From: Blautia wexlerae
GTDB taxonomy: Bacteria; Bacillota; Clostridia; Lachnospirales; Lachnospiraceae
Reading direction: 5' to 3'
Assembly: GCF_013300825.1 (NCBI RefSeq)
Contig: NZ_JAAIMY010000030.1
Coordinates: forward strand, 1-36,619
DNA length: 36,619 nt
Shown one piece after another: positions 17,594 to 25,445 of the stretch (positions within the stretch are counted from its first letter, which is position 1; each line of letters opens with the position of its first letter). The notes beneath the pieces were generated by a model. The model had not been told where the DNA came from. It did no database searches and saw only the letters and a program-made list of their open reading frames with translations. The translations under genes and the position numbers were made by a program.

Positions 17594-17667
17594 GAGTCAG
17601 GCGGACGGAAGTCAATCGGTTAAATTCCAGAAGAATGGCAATGAATATAAATTAAGAGGATTTATTT

Positions 17668-18546
17668 ATGAAAGTTAAAGTAGCAGAGACAGCAGGCTTC
17701 TGCTTTGGCGTCAAACGGGCAGTAGACAAAGTCTACGAACTGATCGGCACAGAACAGAAACCAATCTACACTCTGGGCCCGATTATCCACAATGAAGGCG
17801 TAGTAGCGGATCTTGAAGCCCGTGGCGTCCACGTTATCACAGAAGCAGACCTGGATTCCCCGGATGACACCCTGCAGAACGGAACAGTAGTCATCCGCTC
17901 TCACGGCGTAGGCAAACCCATCTACGATAAGCTGAAAGAAAAAAACATCTCCTACGTAGATGTTACCTGCCCCTTCGTCCTGAAAATCCACAGGATCGTG
18001 GAAAAAGAAAGCCTTGCAGGAAACCACATCATCATCATCGGTGACAAAGACCACCCCGAAGTACAGGGCATCTGCGGCTGGTGTCAGGGACCGTACACGG
18101 TGCTCAGAAACAAAGAAGAAGCCGAAGCATTTGTACCCCCAAAAGGCAAAAAAATAAGTATTGTGTCCCAGACGACATTTAATTACAACAAATTTAAAGA
18201 TTTAGTTGAAATTCTTTGCAAAAAGAGGTATGATAATAATGTTTTAAATATTCTCAATATTTTAAACACTATTTGTAATGCTACCGAAGAACGGCAGAGA
18301 GAAGCAAAAAACATAGCCGGAGAGGTAGACACTATGCTGGTCGTAGGCGGCCGGCACAGTTCCAATACTCAAAAGCTGTTTGAAATATGTAAAAAGGAAT
18401 GTGGAAATACTTACTATATACAAACACCTGTAGACTTGGATTCTGAAATGTTCCAATGCAGTAGTTATGTAGGTATTACAGCAGGGGCTTCCACCCCAAA
18501 CAAAATTATTGAGGAGGTTCAAGAACATGTCAGAATTAAGTTTTGA
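17668..18546 (+). CDS. ispH: 4-hydroxy-3-methylbut-2-enyl diphosphate reductase
   Basis: IspH makes IPP and DMAPP in the last step of the MEP isoprenoid pathway. The 292-residue protein has the three cluster cysteines C12, C101 and C203, substrate histidines H41 (HNEGVV), H79 (SHGVGK) and H129 (DHPEVQG), and the C-terminal SSNTQKL and GASTPNKIIEEV. The 5' half matches the GC-richer style of its neighbours. From about 18150 to the end it turns strongly AT-rich, then the next gene reverts. Just before C203 the reading VLNILNILNTIC contains what looks like a six-residue tandem insertion. The last 20 nt overlap the S1 gene, whereas many relatives encode the two as one fusion. Confidence 0.93.
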   Translation: MKVKVAETAGFCFGVKRAVDKVYELIGTEQKPIYTLGPIIHNEGVVADLEARGVHVITEADLDSPDDTLQNGTVVIRSHGVGKPIYDKLKEKNISYVDVTCPFVLKIHRIVEKESLAGNHIIIIGDKDHPEVQGICGWCQGPYTVLRNKEEAEAFVPPKGKKISIVSQTTFNYNKFKDLVEILCKKRYDNNVLNILNILNTICNATEERQREAKNIAGEVDTMLVVGGRHSSNTQKLFEICKKECGNTYYIQTPVDLDSEMFQCSSYVGITAGASTPNKIIEEVQEHVRIKF

Positions 18547-19603
18547 ACAAATGCTGGAAGATTCCGTAAAGACTATCAGAAATGGAGAGATTGTACAGGG
18601 TACTGTCATCGATGTTAAAGAAGATGAGATTATTCTGAATATCGGTTATAAAGCAGACGGTATTATCACAAAGAACGAATACTCTAACGATGCAAGCCTT
18701 GTACTCACAGATGCTGTCCACGTTGGAGACACAATGGAAGCAAAAGTTCTCAAAGTCAATGACGGAGAAGGTCAGGTAACTCTTACTTACAAGAGACTGG
18801 CAGCAGAGAAAGGAAACAAACGTCTTGAAGAAGCATTTGAGAATCAGGAAGTATTAAAAGCTCCTGTAACTCAGGTACTTGACGGTGGACTTTGTGTAAA
18901 CGTAGACGAAGCAAGAGTATTCATTCCTGCAAGCCTCGTTTCCGACACATATGAGAAAGACCTTTCCAAATATGCAGATCAGGAGATCGAATTCGTTATC
19001 ACAGAATTCAACCCGAGAAGACGCCGCATCATCGGTAACCGCAAGCAGCTTCTTCTCGCTGAGAAAGCAGAGAAACAGAAAGAATTAATGGAGAGAATCC
19101 ATGTTGGCGATACAGTTGAAGGAACTGTTAAGAATGTTACAGATTTCGGTGCATTCATCGATCTGGGCGGAGCTGACGGACTTCTTCACATTTCCGAAAT
19201 GTCCTGGGGCAGAGTAGAGAACCCGAAGAAAGTATTCACTGTTGGCGATAAAGTCAAAGTTCTTATCAAAGAGATCAACGGAGAGAAGATCGCACTTTCC
19301 CTTAAATTCCCGGAAGCAAATCCATGGCTCACAGCAGCTGAGGACTTCGCTGTAGGAAACGTAGTTAAAGGTAAAGTTGCACGTATGACAGACTTCGGTG
19401 CATTCGTAGAGCTTGCACCGGGAGTAGATGCACTCCTTCACGTATCCCAGATTTCCAGAGAGCACGTTGCCAAACCTTCAGACGTACTTTCCATCGGACA
19501 GGAGATCGAAGCTAAGGTTGTTGACTTCAACGGCGAAGACAAGAAAATCAGCCTGAGCATGAAAGCTCTTGAGGCACCGGCTGAGGAAGCTGCAGAAGAA
19601 TAA
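18527..19603 (+). CDS. S1 RNA-binding domain protein (RpsA-like, four S1 domains)
   Basis: The 358-residue acidic RNA-binding protein has four S1 (OB-fold) repeats at roughly residues 18-88, 100-170, 187-257 and 272-345. The last two are the clearest (GTVKNVTDFGAFIDLGGADGLLHISEMSW; GKVARMTDFGAFVELAPGVDALLHVSQI). It corresponds to the S1 part of the clostridial IspH-S1 fusion and probably binds mRNA or ribosomes. ATG 18527 is chosen because GAGGAGG lies 7-13 nt upstream, inside ispH; the in-frame TTG at 18509 precedes that site. Its GC-richer codon use contrasts with the 3' half of ispH. Confidence 0.9.
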   Translation: MSELSFEQMLEDSVKTIRNGEIVQGTVIDVKEDEIILNIGYKADGIITKNEYSNDASLVLTDAVHVGDTMEAKVLKVNDGEGQVTLTYKRLAAEKGNKRLEEAFENQEVLKAPVTQVLDGGLCVNVDEARVFIPASLVSDTYEKDLSKYADQEIEFVITEFNPRRRRIIGNRKQLLLAEKAEKQKELMERIHVGDTVEGTVKNVTDFGAFIDLGGADGLLHISEMSWGRVENPKKVFTVGDKVKVLIKEINGEKIALSLKFPEANPWLTAAEDFAVGNVVKGKVARMTDFGAFVELAPGVDALLHVSQISREHVAKPSDVLSIGQEIEAKVVDFNGEDKKISLSMKALEAPAEEAAEE

Positions 19604-19635
19604 TTGCCAATAGAATAATTATGATTATTTCAGTA

Positions 19636-19669
19636 CCGTCTTTGCAGGACTTAGCTTATGCAAAGGCGG
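19636..19669 (+). terminator. Stem-loop after the S1 gene, probable terminator
   Basis: An 11-bp stem CCGTCTTTGCA/TGCAAAGGCGG (19636-19646 with 19659-19669; one G:U pair) lies 32 nt after the stop. It lacks a true T-run (TGCTTTGCGTT follows), so it may be a weak terminator or the start of the structured region downstream. Confidence 0.45.
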
Positions 19670-19683
19670 TGCTTTGCGTTATG

Positions 19684-19898
19684 TCCGCTTTCTGTGAGGT
19701 GACAAGAAATAAGCCGTAAGAACGATTGACTTTTAACCGAATCAAGTAAGTCCCCTGCTTCAATTGCGAGGAGCAATAAGCAGTGGGTGGGACTTGCTTG
19801 TATCAGGAGGGGTACAAGCCCCTCCTGATAAACTGCGGAGCAGTTATTCGGTTATGAGCAAGTAGCGAAAGCGGATTGCGAATATCCGATTGACCTCA
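19684..19898 (+). ncRNA. Large structured non-coding RNA, possibly raiA-motif-like
   Basis: This ~215-nt gene-free stretch folds unusually well. TAACCGAAT (19734-19742) pairs with ATTCGGTTA (19846-19854), closing a junction that holds three hairpins. These are AAGTCCC-CTGCTT-ATTGC with GCAAT-AAGCAG-GGGACTT (19748-19767 with 19773-19795), the perfect 11-bp ATCAGGAGGGG/CCCCTCCTGAT (19802-19812 with 19819-19829), and AACTGC/GCAGTT (19831-19836 with 19840-19845). Outside, TCCGCTTTC (19684-19692) pairs with GAAAGCGGA (19867-19875), and TGAGGT (19695-19700) with ACCTCA (19893-19898); these cross, suggesting a pseudoknot. CTTGCT/AGCAAG (19793-19798 with 19857-19862) adds another possible contact. 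Size and phrases such as GTGGGTGGGACTT recall the raiA RNA motif, but that identity is from memory. Confidence 0.75.
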
Positions 19899-19917
19899 TA
19901 CTGCGATAAAATAAAAT
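19890..19917 (+). promoter_or_regulatory. Candidate promoter for loaP and the EPS operon
   Basis: TTGACC (19890-19895) and TAAAAT (19912-19917) are 16 nt apart, about 140 nt upstream of the loaP start. The -35 overlaps the 3' end of the structured RNA, so RNA and promoter would have to share these bases. A promoter further upstream would put the RNA in the EPS leader. Confidence 0.4.
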
Positions 19918-19962
19918 CAATTTATGTAAAAAACTATGAAAAAAAGAAAAGGGAAATAGCAA

Positions 19963-20059
19963 ATGTTAGACAATCAGGATAAGAAGTTTGAAATCAGCAA
20001 GGCGCAGCCAGCTAACATTAAACCACAGGATACGATTGACTTACTGGGTAAGATATCCA
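19963..20059 (+). other. Open leader reading frame before loaP
   Basis: An ATG at 19963, with a fair ribosome site (AAAAGGGA), opens a frame that stays open past the loaP start, to 20415. Only the first ~33 codons (MLDNQDKKFEISKAQ...LLGKIS) lie outside loaP. They look like real, lysine-rich coding sequence but match nothing I recognise. Beyond 20060 the frame is a shadow of loaP. It could be a leader peptide coupled to loaP, or a remnant joined to it. Confidence 0.25.
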
Positions 20060-20623
20060 ATGTGGTATGTGATGCAGGTGCGCACAGGCACCGAAGAGAA
20101 CATCCGCTGCCAGTGTCAGCGGTTAATAAGCAACAATGTCTTAGAACGCTGCTTTATCCCATATTACCAACAGAAGAAACGATTTCAGGGCGAATGGCAT
20201 ATCCAGGAAAGAATCCTCTTTCCCGGGTATGTCTTTTTAATTGCTCAAAATCTGGAATGTCTGTCCGAAAGTCTCAGAAAAGTCATCGGAATGACCAGGC
20301 TGTTGGGAACAGGGGAAGATATCATTCCATTATCTCAGGAAGAAGTAAACCTGCTTCTGAAACTGGGAAAGGAAGAACAGTTAGTAGCCATGTCCACAGG
20401 GATCATAGAGAGTGATCAGGTAAGAATACTTACAGGTCCGCTTCAGGGCATGGAAGGCTGTATCAGAAAAATTGACAGACATAAAAGAAAAGCCCGCGTT
20501 TCCGTAGAAATGTTCGGAAGGAGTGTAGACATGGAGGTCGGGCTGGAAATTATTTCAAAAGTTACACAAGAGGAGTTTATGAATGGAAAAGAAAAACAAA
20601 ACAACGAAAATACTGATGCATGA
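20060..20623 (+). CDS. loaP: LoaP-type NusG-family transcription antiterminator
   Basis: This 187-residue specialised NusG paralogue travels with RNA polymerase and suppresses termination in long polysaccharide or metabolite operons. The N-terminal NGN domain starts MWYVMQVRTGTEENI and contains RILFPGYVFLIAQ. The C-terminal KOW domain contains VRILTGPLQGMEGCIRKIDRHKRKARVSV. The start at 20060 is chosen because NusG proteins begin at WYVxxV; the same frame runs back to 19988 without homology-like sequence. The ribosome site is weak. It overlaps the next gene by 41 nt and heads the EPS locus, the usual position for LoaP. Its likely target is the hairpin terminator at 25393 and others in the operon. 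Confidence 0.88.
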   Translation: MWYVMQVRTGTEENIRCQCQRLISNNVLERCFIPYYQQKKRFQGEWHIQERILFPGYVFLIAQNLECLSESLRKVIGMTRLLGTGEDIIPLSQEEVNLLLKLGKEEQLVAMSTGIIESDQVRILTGPLQGMEGCIRKIDRHKRKARVSVEMFGRSVDMEVGLEIISKVTQEEFMNGKEKQNNENTDA

Positions 20624-21992
20624 TATTCCGCTCAGACTGATCAAGGTGCTGAATATTATCTGTCTGACGATTCCCTTTGCCGGATGCTGGTACGGATATT
20701 ATTCCGGACAGATGAAAGACGGCTTCTATAACAGAGGAAATCTTTTAATGATCGCTCTCTTTATGCTTGTATATTTCCTTTTTGCAAGAATATATAATGC
20801 ATTTCTAATATCCGTGAACCGGATTTCTGAAATGGTATACAGTCAGGTGCTGGCAGCACTGATTACAGATGGCATCAGTTATCTTATCATTGCACTGCTT
20901 GTAAAAGGCTTTCCCAATATCATACCGGGAGTCATGGCCATTGCCGGTCAGATAGTAATGTCACTGATCTGGTGTTTCCTGGCTCATCGCTGGTACTTCA
21001 GAAGTTTCCCGCCGCAGAAGACAATGATCGTTTACGATGTCAGAGAAGGAATGGAGAAGCTTATAGATCAGTACGATCTGGAATGCAAATTTGAAGTTAC
21101 GGAGATTATCCAGGTAACAGATGTCATTAATCATCTCGAAAAACTGAATACCATAGAAACTGTTTTCCTCAGCGGCATTCACAGCCACGAGAGAAACATC
21201 ATTCTGAAATATTGCATTGAACATCGTATACAGGTCTATGTGATACCAAGAGTGGGAGATGTACTGATGAGCGGAGCACAGAAGGTACATATGTTCCATC
21301 TTCCAATGCTGCGCACAGGAAGATACAACCCGCAGCCGGAATACCTGATCCTGAAACGGCTGGCAGATCTGGTGATCGCAGGTATAGCTACTGTCATTCT
21401 TTCTCCGATAATGATTATCACAGCCATTGCAATCAAAGCATATGACAGGGGCCCTGTATTCTATTCTCAGATACGTCTCACACAGGACGGGAAGGAATTC
21501 GGAGTCCTGAAATTCCGTTCCATGAAAGTAAATGCGGAAAAAGATGGTGTGGCGAGACTCTCAAGCGGAGAAAATGATCCAAGGATCACTCCTGTAGGGC
21601 GCATTATCAGAAAATGCAGGATCGACGAATTACCACAGCTGCTGAATATCCTGAAAGGTGATATGACAATTGTAGGGCCAAGACCTGAAAGGCCGTCCAT
21701 TGCCGCAGAATATGAGAAGGTCATGCCGGAATTCCGTCTGCGTCTGCAGGCCAAGGCAGGTCTGACAGGATATGCTCAGGTTTACGGCAAATACAATACA
21801 ACACCATATGACAAACTTCTGATGGATCTGATGTACATCAGCCATGCAAATCTGCTGGATGATCTCTTCATCATGTTTGCAACAGTGAAGATCCTTTTCA
21901 TGCCGGAAAGCACAGAAGGTGTGGCAGAAGGACAGACAACCGCAATGGAAGAGAACACATGCTGTGATAAGGAGGAGAAATTAAACGGATAG
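20583..21992 (+). CDS. Exopolysaccharide polyprenyl glycosylphosphotransferase (priming enzyme)
   Basis: This 469-residue membrane enzyme transfers a sugar-1-phosphate to undecaprenyl phosphate, starting EPS repeat-unit synthesis. Four hydrophobic segments occupy about residues 12-135, followed by a cytosolic nucleotide-binding-like domain (150-245). The re-entrant helix LADLVIAGIATVILSPIMIITAIAI precedes the transferase core: RGPVFYSQIRLTQDGKEFGVLKFRSM, the catalytic Asp-Glu in IDELPQLLNILKGDM, IVGPRPERP, and AKAGLTGYAQVYGKYNT. All core residues look intact. It ends ILFMPESTEGVAEGQTTAMEE, a tail that recurs in the fragment at 25117. The sugar donor cannot be read from the sequence. Confidence 0.92.
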   Translation: MEKKNKTTKILMHDIPLRLIKVLNIICLTIPFAGCWYGYYSGQMKDGFYNRGNLLMIALFMLVYFLFARIYNAFLISVNRISEMVYSQVLAALITDGISYLIIALLVKGFPNIIPGVMAIAGQIVMSLIWCFLAHRWYFRSFPPQKTMIVYDVREGMEKLIDQYDLECKFEVTEIIQVTDVINHLEKLNTIETVFLSGIHSHERNIILKYCIEHRIQVYVIPRVGDVLMSGAQKVHMFHLPMLRTGRYNPQPEYLILKRLADLVIAGIATVILSPIMIITAIAIKAYDRGPVFYSQIRLTQDGKEFGVLKFRSMKVNAEKDGVARLSSGENDPRITPVGRIIRKCRIDELPQLLNILKGDMTIVGPRPERPSIAAEYEKVMPEFRLRLQAKAGLTGYAQVYGKYNTTPYDKLLMDLMYISHANLLDDLFIMFATVKILFMPESTEGVAEGQTTAMEENTCCDKEEKLNG

Positions 21993-22011
21993 CCGTAAGA
22001 AAGGGGAATCT

Positions 22012-24111
22012 ATGCCGACAATATCGATTATCACCCCGGCTTACAATTGTGAGAAATATCTGGAGGAAGCTGTGGACAGTGTGCTGTCCCAGACAATGAC
22101 TGACTGGGAAATGCTCATCATTGATGACTGCTCCGTTGATAATACTTATTCCTGTATGCAGAAACTTGCACAGAGGGACAGCAGGATCCGGATTTTCAGA
22201 AATATGCAGAATGCAGGTGCGGCAGCTACAAGAAATTACGGGATCCGTCAGGCAAGGGGCCGATGGATCGCATTCCTTGACAGCGACGACCTGTGGAGAA
22301 CAGATAAACTGCAGAAACAGATGGAACTTCTGGATAAATATCCGGAAGCTTCTTTTTTATTTACCGGATCTGCCTTCATCGAAGATGATGGCATGACTAT
22401 AGCCCATACTCTCCATGTACCGGAGAAAGTCAGCCGCCGGAAGTTACTGAGCCAGAATGTGATCTCCTGTTCCTCAGTTCTCATAAAAAGGGAACTGATG
22501 CTGAAGCATCCCATGCCGGAAGAAGACGGGATTCATGAGGACTTTGCCACATGGCTGTCTGTCCTTACAGAAGTTCCCCTGGCTTACAGTGTAGATGAGC
22601 CTCTGCTGATCTACCGCAGGGCACTGGCATCCAAATCCGGCGAAAAAGGCAAATCTGCCCGCATGAACTGGCAGACCTATATACATGCAGGCATTCCTTT
22701 GAGAAAAAGGATTTTCTGCATGGCAGGCTATACCTTTCACGGTTTATACAAATATCAGCAGCTCTGGTGGAGAAGTTACCGTCTGATGATGCGGAAAGAA
22801 CGCTTCAAGAAGCTCTTTCTTATGGTCATGACAGTAATCCTGCTTTTACTCTGGACCGCAGTCTTCAGCTATGCATGGTTTCATTATTACAACTTCCGGA
22901 GAGTCATCGGAAGACGGTATTTCTTCTGGGGCTATGTAACACTGCTGGCACTTTATGCTGCATTAAACCTTCTGATCGGAAAAGTATTCTCCGCATTCCG
23001 GGTGATCCATCAGCAGTGGATAGAGATTGTGCTCTCCCATGGTTATACAGTGATACTGGCAAACGCAGCAACCTATCTGGAACTGGCACTGATCGGCCGG
23101 TGGAAATTCATGATGTATATCACACCAATGTTGGCTGTGACAGCAGTAAATTTCCTGACCGGTCTTATCTGGTCTGCTCTGCTTCGCTGGCTCTATGCCA
23201 ATATCTACCCTGCACATGAGGTCCTTCTCATATATGGTAAACAGAACACGGCAGCTCTCGAGCGGGAACTGAACAGCCAGAGGGAACGCTATCACCTGAA
23301 AACAAAGCTTCCCCTTAATGCCGGAAAAGAGAAGATCATCCGGGAGATCAACAGGCATGAATCAGTAATGCTGGGAGATATGTCTCCTGCAGACAGAGAA
23401 TTCTATATTCAGTACTGCTATGAGCACAAAAAAAGATGCTATTGCCAGACAACACTGTCAGACATCCTGCTTATGAGCTCTGAGAAACTCTCCCTGTCAG
23501 ACATGACCTTACAGTTATTCAGAAACTGCGGTCTTACAGTAGAGCAGAGAATAGTCAAAAGACTCTTTGACATCTGTCTCTCCCTGCTGGTCATGACAGC
23601 ATTTTCATGGCTGTATCTGCTGATCGCACTTTTCATAAAGCTGACAGATGGCGGACCGGTCCTGACCTGGCAGGAATGCCTCACCAGAAACGGAAAGCAT
23701 TTCAGGCAGTACAAATTCCGGACAACTCCTGCTGGAAATACAGAACTCAATCCGACAGAATGGATACGGGGAGGTTATTTCCTCATGATCTCTCATCTTG
23801 ATGAGCTGCCACAGTTCTTCAATGTTCTCAAGGGAGAGATGTCTGTGGTTGGCCCTTATCCGGAGAGAGTCCTGACAGCAGAGAAATACGAAAAAAATCA
23901 TCCGGAATTCGCATACCGTCTGTCTGTAAAAGCCGGTCTCACCGGCTATGCCAAAGTACATGGCAAATACAGCAGCTCTAAGAAAAACCAGTTAAAAATG
24001 GATTTCTACTATATACAGAATTATTCTTTTGCCCTTGACCTGAGTATTATGGCAGCCACCCTGAAGGTGCTGTTAGAACCCCACAGGCAGAGCAGAAAAA
24101 AGGAACCATAA
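22012..24111 (+). CDS. Fusion of a GT2 glycosyltransferase with a divergent glycosylphosphotransferase
   Basis: The 699-residue protein has an N-terminal GT-A domain (1-220: ISIITPAYNCEKYLEEAVDSVL, IIDDCSVDNT, WIAFLDSDDLW, where DSDD is the likely metal site). Several membrane helices follow (about 265-385), then a nucleotide-binding-like segment and a C-terminal bacterial sugar-transferase domain (about 515-690). The latter keeps the Asp-Glu pair in LDELPQFFNVLKGEMSVVGP and the KAGLTGYAKVHGKYSS motif. It has changed KFRSM to KFRTT, VGPRPE to VGPYPE, and the usual Gln-Val-Arg donor motif to WQECLTRNGK. So it may be inactive as a transferase, altered in specificity, or a scaffold. It begins 19 nt after the priming enzyme. 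The fusion appears genuine, since no stop separates the domains. Confidence 0.85.
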   Translation: MPTISIITPAYNCEKYLEEAVDSVLSQTMTDWEMLIIDDCSVDNTYSCMQKLAQRDSRIRIFRNMQNAGAAATRNYGIRQARGRWIAFLDSDDLWRTDKLQKQMELLDKYPEASFLFTGSAFIEDDGMTIAHTLHVPEKVSRRKLLSQNVISCSSVLIKRELMLKHPMPEEDGIHEDFATWLSVLTEVPLAYSVDEPLLIYRRALASKSGEKGKSARMNWQTYIHAGIPLRKRIFCMAGYTFHGLYKYQQLWWRSYRLMMRKERFKKLFLMVMTVILLLLWTAVFSYAWFHYYNFRRVIGRRYFFWGYVTLLALYAALNLLIGKVFSAFRVIHQQWIEIVLSHGYTVILANAATYLELALIGRWKFMMYITPMLAVTAVNFLTGLIWSALLRWLYANIYPAHEVLLIYGKQNTAALERELNSQRERYHLKTKLPLNAGKEKIIREINRHESVMLGDMSPADREFYIQYCYEHKKRCYCQTTLSDILLMSSEKLSLSDMTLQLFRNCGLTVEQRIVKRLFDICLSLLVMTAFSWLYLLIALFIKLTDGGPVLTWQECLTRNGKHFRQYKFRTTPAGNTELNPTEWIRGGYFLMISHLDELPQFFNVLKGEMSVVGPYPERVLTAEKYEKNHPEFAYRLSVKAGLTGYAKVHGKYSSSKKNQLKMDFYYIQNYSFALDLSIMAATLKVLLEPHRQSRKKEP

Positions 24112-24115
24112 GCCA

Positions 24116-25114
24116 ATGAAAAAGAAAAACTTACAACCAGTGAAAATCACAAAAGACTGCATTCAGGCAGAAATCACATTTGACACTGTGGCAGTGATCC
24201 GTTCCGACCACTCCCTGTGGCTGTTACATCCTCTTACTTCGGAGATGTGCTGTAAATTCAGGAAAAGACAAAGAGAGGGACGAAGACCATACTGGGATGA
24301 GACTGAATTTGGTCCCCAACCGAAGTTTAAGAAACTTATGGAAAATGTATCGATGATCTCTGCAGCAGCGATGACACTGGCTGTGGTCAAAACAGACGGA
24401 ACTCTCCTTGTATGGGACAGAATGCAGTCCGGCTGTGAAGACAGGCCCCATTTTGTGAAAATAGCAGACGGAATAAAGACAGCAGAATCCGAAGATGGCG
24501 TTCTCCTGGCAATAAGCCGGGCAGGGACGCTTTTATATTGGAAAAAACAGGAACAAAACAGCAGCTGCGGACCACCTGAGAAACTTATGGAACATGTGAA
24601 ACAGGTATCTGCCGGAGTCGGTCACTACGCAGCCCTGACAGAAGACGGAAGCCTCTGGATGTGGGGAAAAAATGACTGCGCCCAGCTGGGTGACGGAACC
24701 CACACAGACAGACATAAGCCCCAAAAGATCATGGAACATGTAATCCAGATATCTCTCGGAGCCAGACACAGTGCTGCCGTAGATACACGACATCGGCTGT
24801 GGATGTGGGGGGATAACACCCTCGGGCAGTTGGGAACCCACCTGCCCGGCAGCAGGAAAAAGCCTGTAATGGTGATGAGGAATGTGAGGGAAGTATCACT
24901 TGGATATTCACATACAGGAGTGCTCGACCAGAAGGATCAGATTTGGATGTGTGGGTTTAACGGGAAATACGGAGCCCTTGGAAACACAGAATACCGAAAT
25001 TGCAGGAGACTGCGGAAGATGAAGCAGGGTGGTTTCAACGTGAAAAACCTGAAACTGCAGGCAGACCGGGCAGTTCTTGTCAGTGACGGAGGGGATGTGT
25101 TTGTGTGGGGGTAG
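24116..25114 (+). CDS. RCC1-repeat (beta-propeller) protein of unknown role
   Basis: The 332-residue protein has about five to six RCC1-like repeats. The clearest is GHYAALTEDGSLWMWGKNDCAQLGDGTHTDRHKPQKI, and weaker copies contain AVVKTDGTLLVWD, AAVDTRHRLWMWGDNTLGQLG, GVLDQKDQIWMCGFNGKYGALG and a closing VSDGGDVFVWG. RCC1 propellers bind proteins or carbohydrates. There is no signal peptide or membrane segment, so it is probably cytosolic. It starts 4 nt after the GT2 fusion gene, so co-translation is likely, which hints at a partner role to that membrane protein. Its stop marks the end of the GC-richer part of the EPS locus. Confidence 0.8.
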   Translation: MKKKNLQPVKITKDCIQAEITFDTVAVIRSDHSLWLLHPLTSEMCCKFRKRQREGRRPYWDETEFGPQPKFKKLMENVSMISAAAMTLAVVKTDGTLLVWDRMQSGCEDRPHFVKIADGIKTAESEDGVLLAISRAGTLLYWKKQEQNSSCGPPEKLMEHVKQVSAGVGHYAALTEDGSLWMWGKNDCAQLGDGTHTDRHKPQKIMEHVIQISLGARHSAAVDTRHRLWMWGDNTLGQLGTHLPGSRKKPVMVMRNVREVSLGYSHTGVLDQKDQIWMCGFNGKYGALGNTEYRNCRRLRKMKQGGFNVKNLKLQADRAVLVSDGGDVFVWG

Positions 25115-25116
25115 GA

Positions 25117-25233
25117 TATATCTTGTTTATGCCGGAGTCTACAGAGGGTGTCAGCGAGGGTTCAATTACCGCCATGAGTGACAAAACGCACGAAAACTTA
25201 GCAAAAATCCGCCAAAAGTGGAATCTGACATAA
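25117..25233 (+). pseudogene. 3' remnant of a second polyprenyl glycosylphosphotransferase gene
   Basis: In the frame ending TAA at 25231-25233 the sequence reads ILFMPESTEGVSEGSITAMSDK and on to KWNLT. The first part matches the tail ILFMPESTEGVAEGQTTAM of the enzyme at 20583-21992. There is no start codon or upstream homology; the similarity begins right after the RCC1 stop. It is the last ~38 codons of another priming-enzyme gene, left by recombination or deletion between EPS modules. Confidence 0.8.
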
Positions 25234-25392
25234 TCACAGGGATTACCGTGACAGTATCATTCGCGAGGCAGGTTTGGTGCAAATTCGAGCGATGGTGAGC
25301 CAATGATAACTTCATCTGATGGAGAGGTTGGTCATGGAGATAAGGTGTAAAACTAGAAAAATAATATAGAGAGCTTTAGGAAAAAGGAATGT

Positions 25393-25429
25393 CTCAGGCT
25401 CCTTGAGATTGAGTCTGGGCTTGTTTTTG
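25393..25429 (+). terminator. Terminator-like hairpin inside the EPS operon
   Basis: CTCAGGCTC (25393-25401) can pair with GAGTCTGGG (25411-25419), a 9-bp stem with two G:U pairs, followed by CTTGTTTTTG. An alternative hairpin TCTCA/TGAGA (25392-25396 with 25404-25408) uses the same bases and would block the first. It lies 17 nt before the next gene and is a natural target for LoaP antitermination. The rest of the 25234-25392 gap shows no gene. Confidence 0.6.
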
Positions 25430-25445
25430 TGGGAGAGAGGAAAAA

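Noticed and set aside
19684-19898. tRNA-like or riboswitch reading of the structured region
   Set aside because: No acceptor stem, anticodon arm or CCA fits, and no known riboswitch core could be recognised; kept as a structured RNA of uncertain class.
20083-20415. Continuation of the 19963 frame as a 150-residue protein
   Set aside because: Beyond 20060 the NusG-family frame is unambiguous, and the other frame gives Arg/Ser-rich shadow sequence.
24811-24816. G6 run in the RCC1 gene as a third phase-variation tract
   Set aside because: The run is short and the frame continues intact through it with RCC1 homology on both sides.
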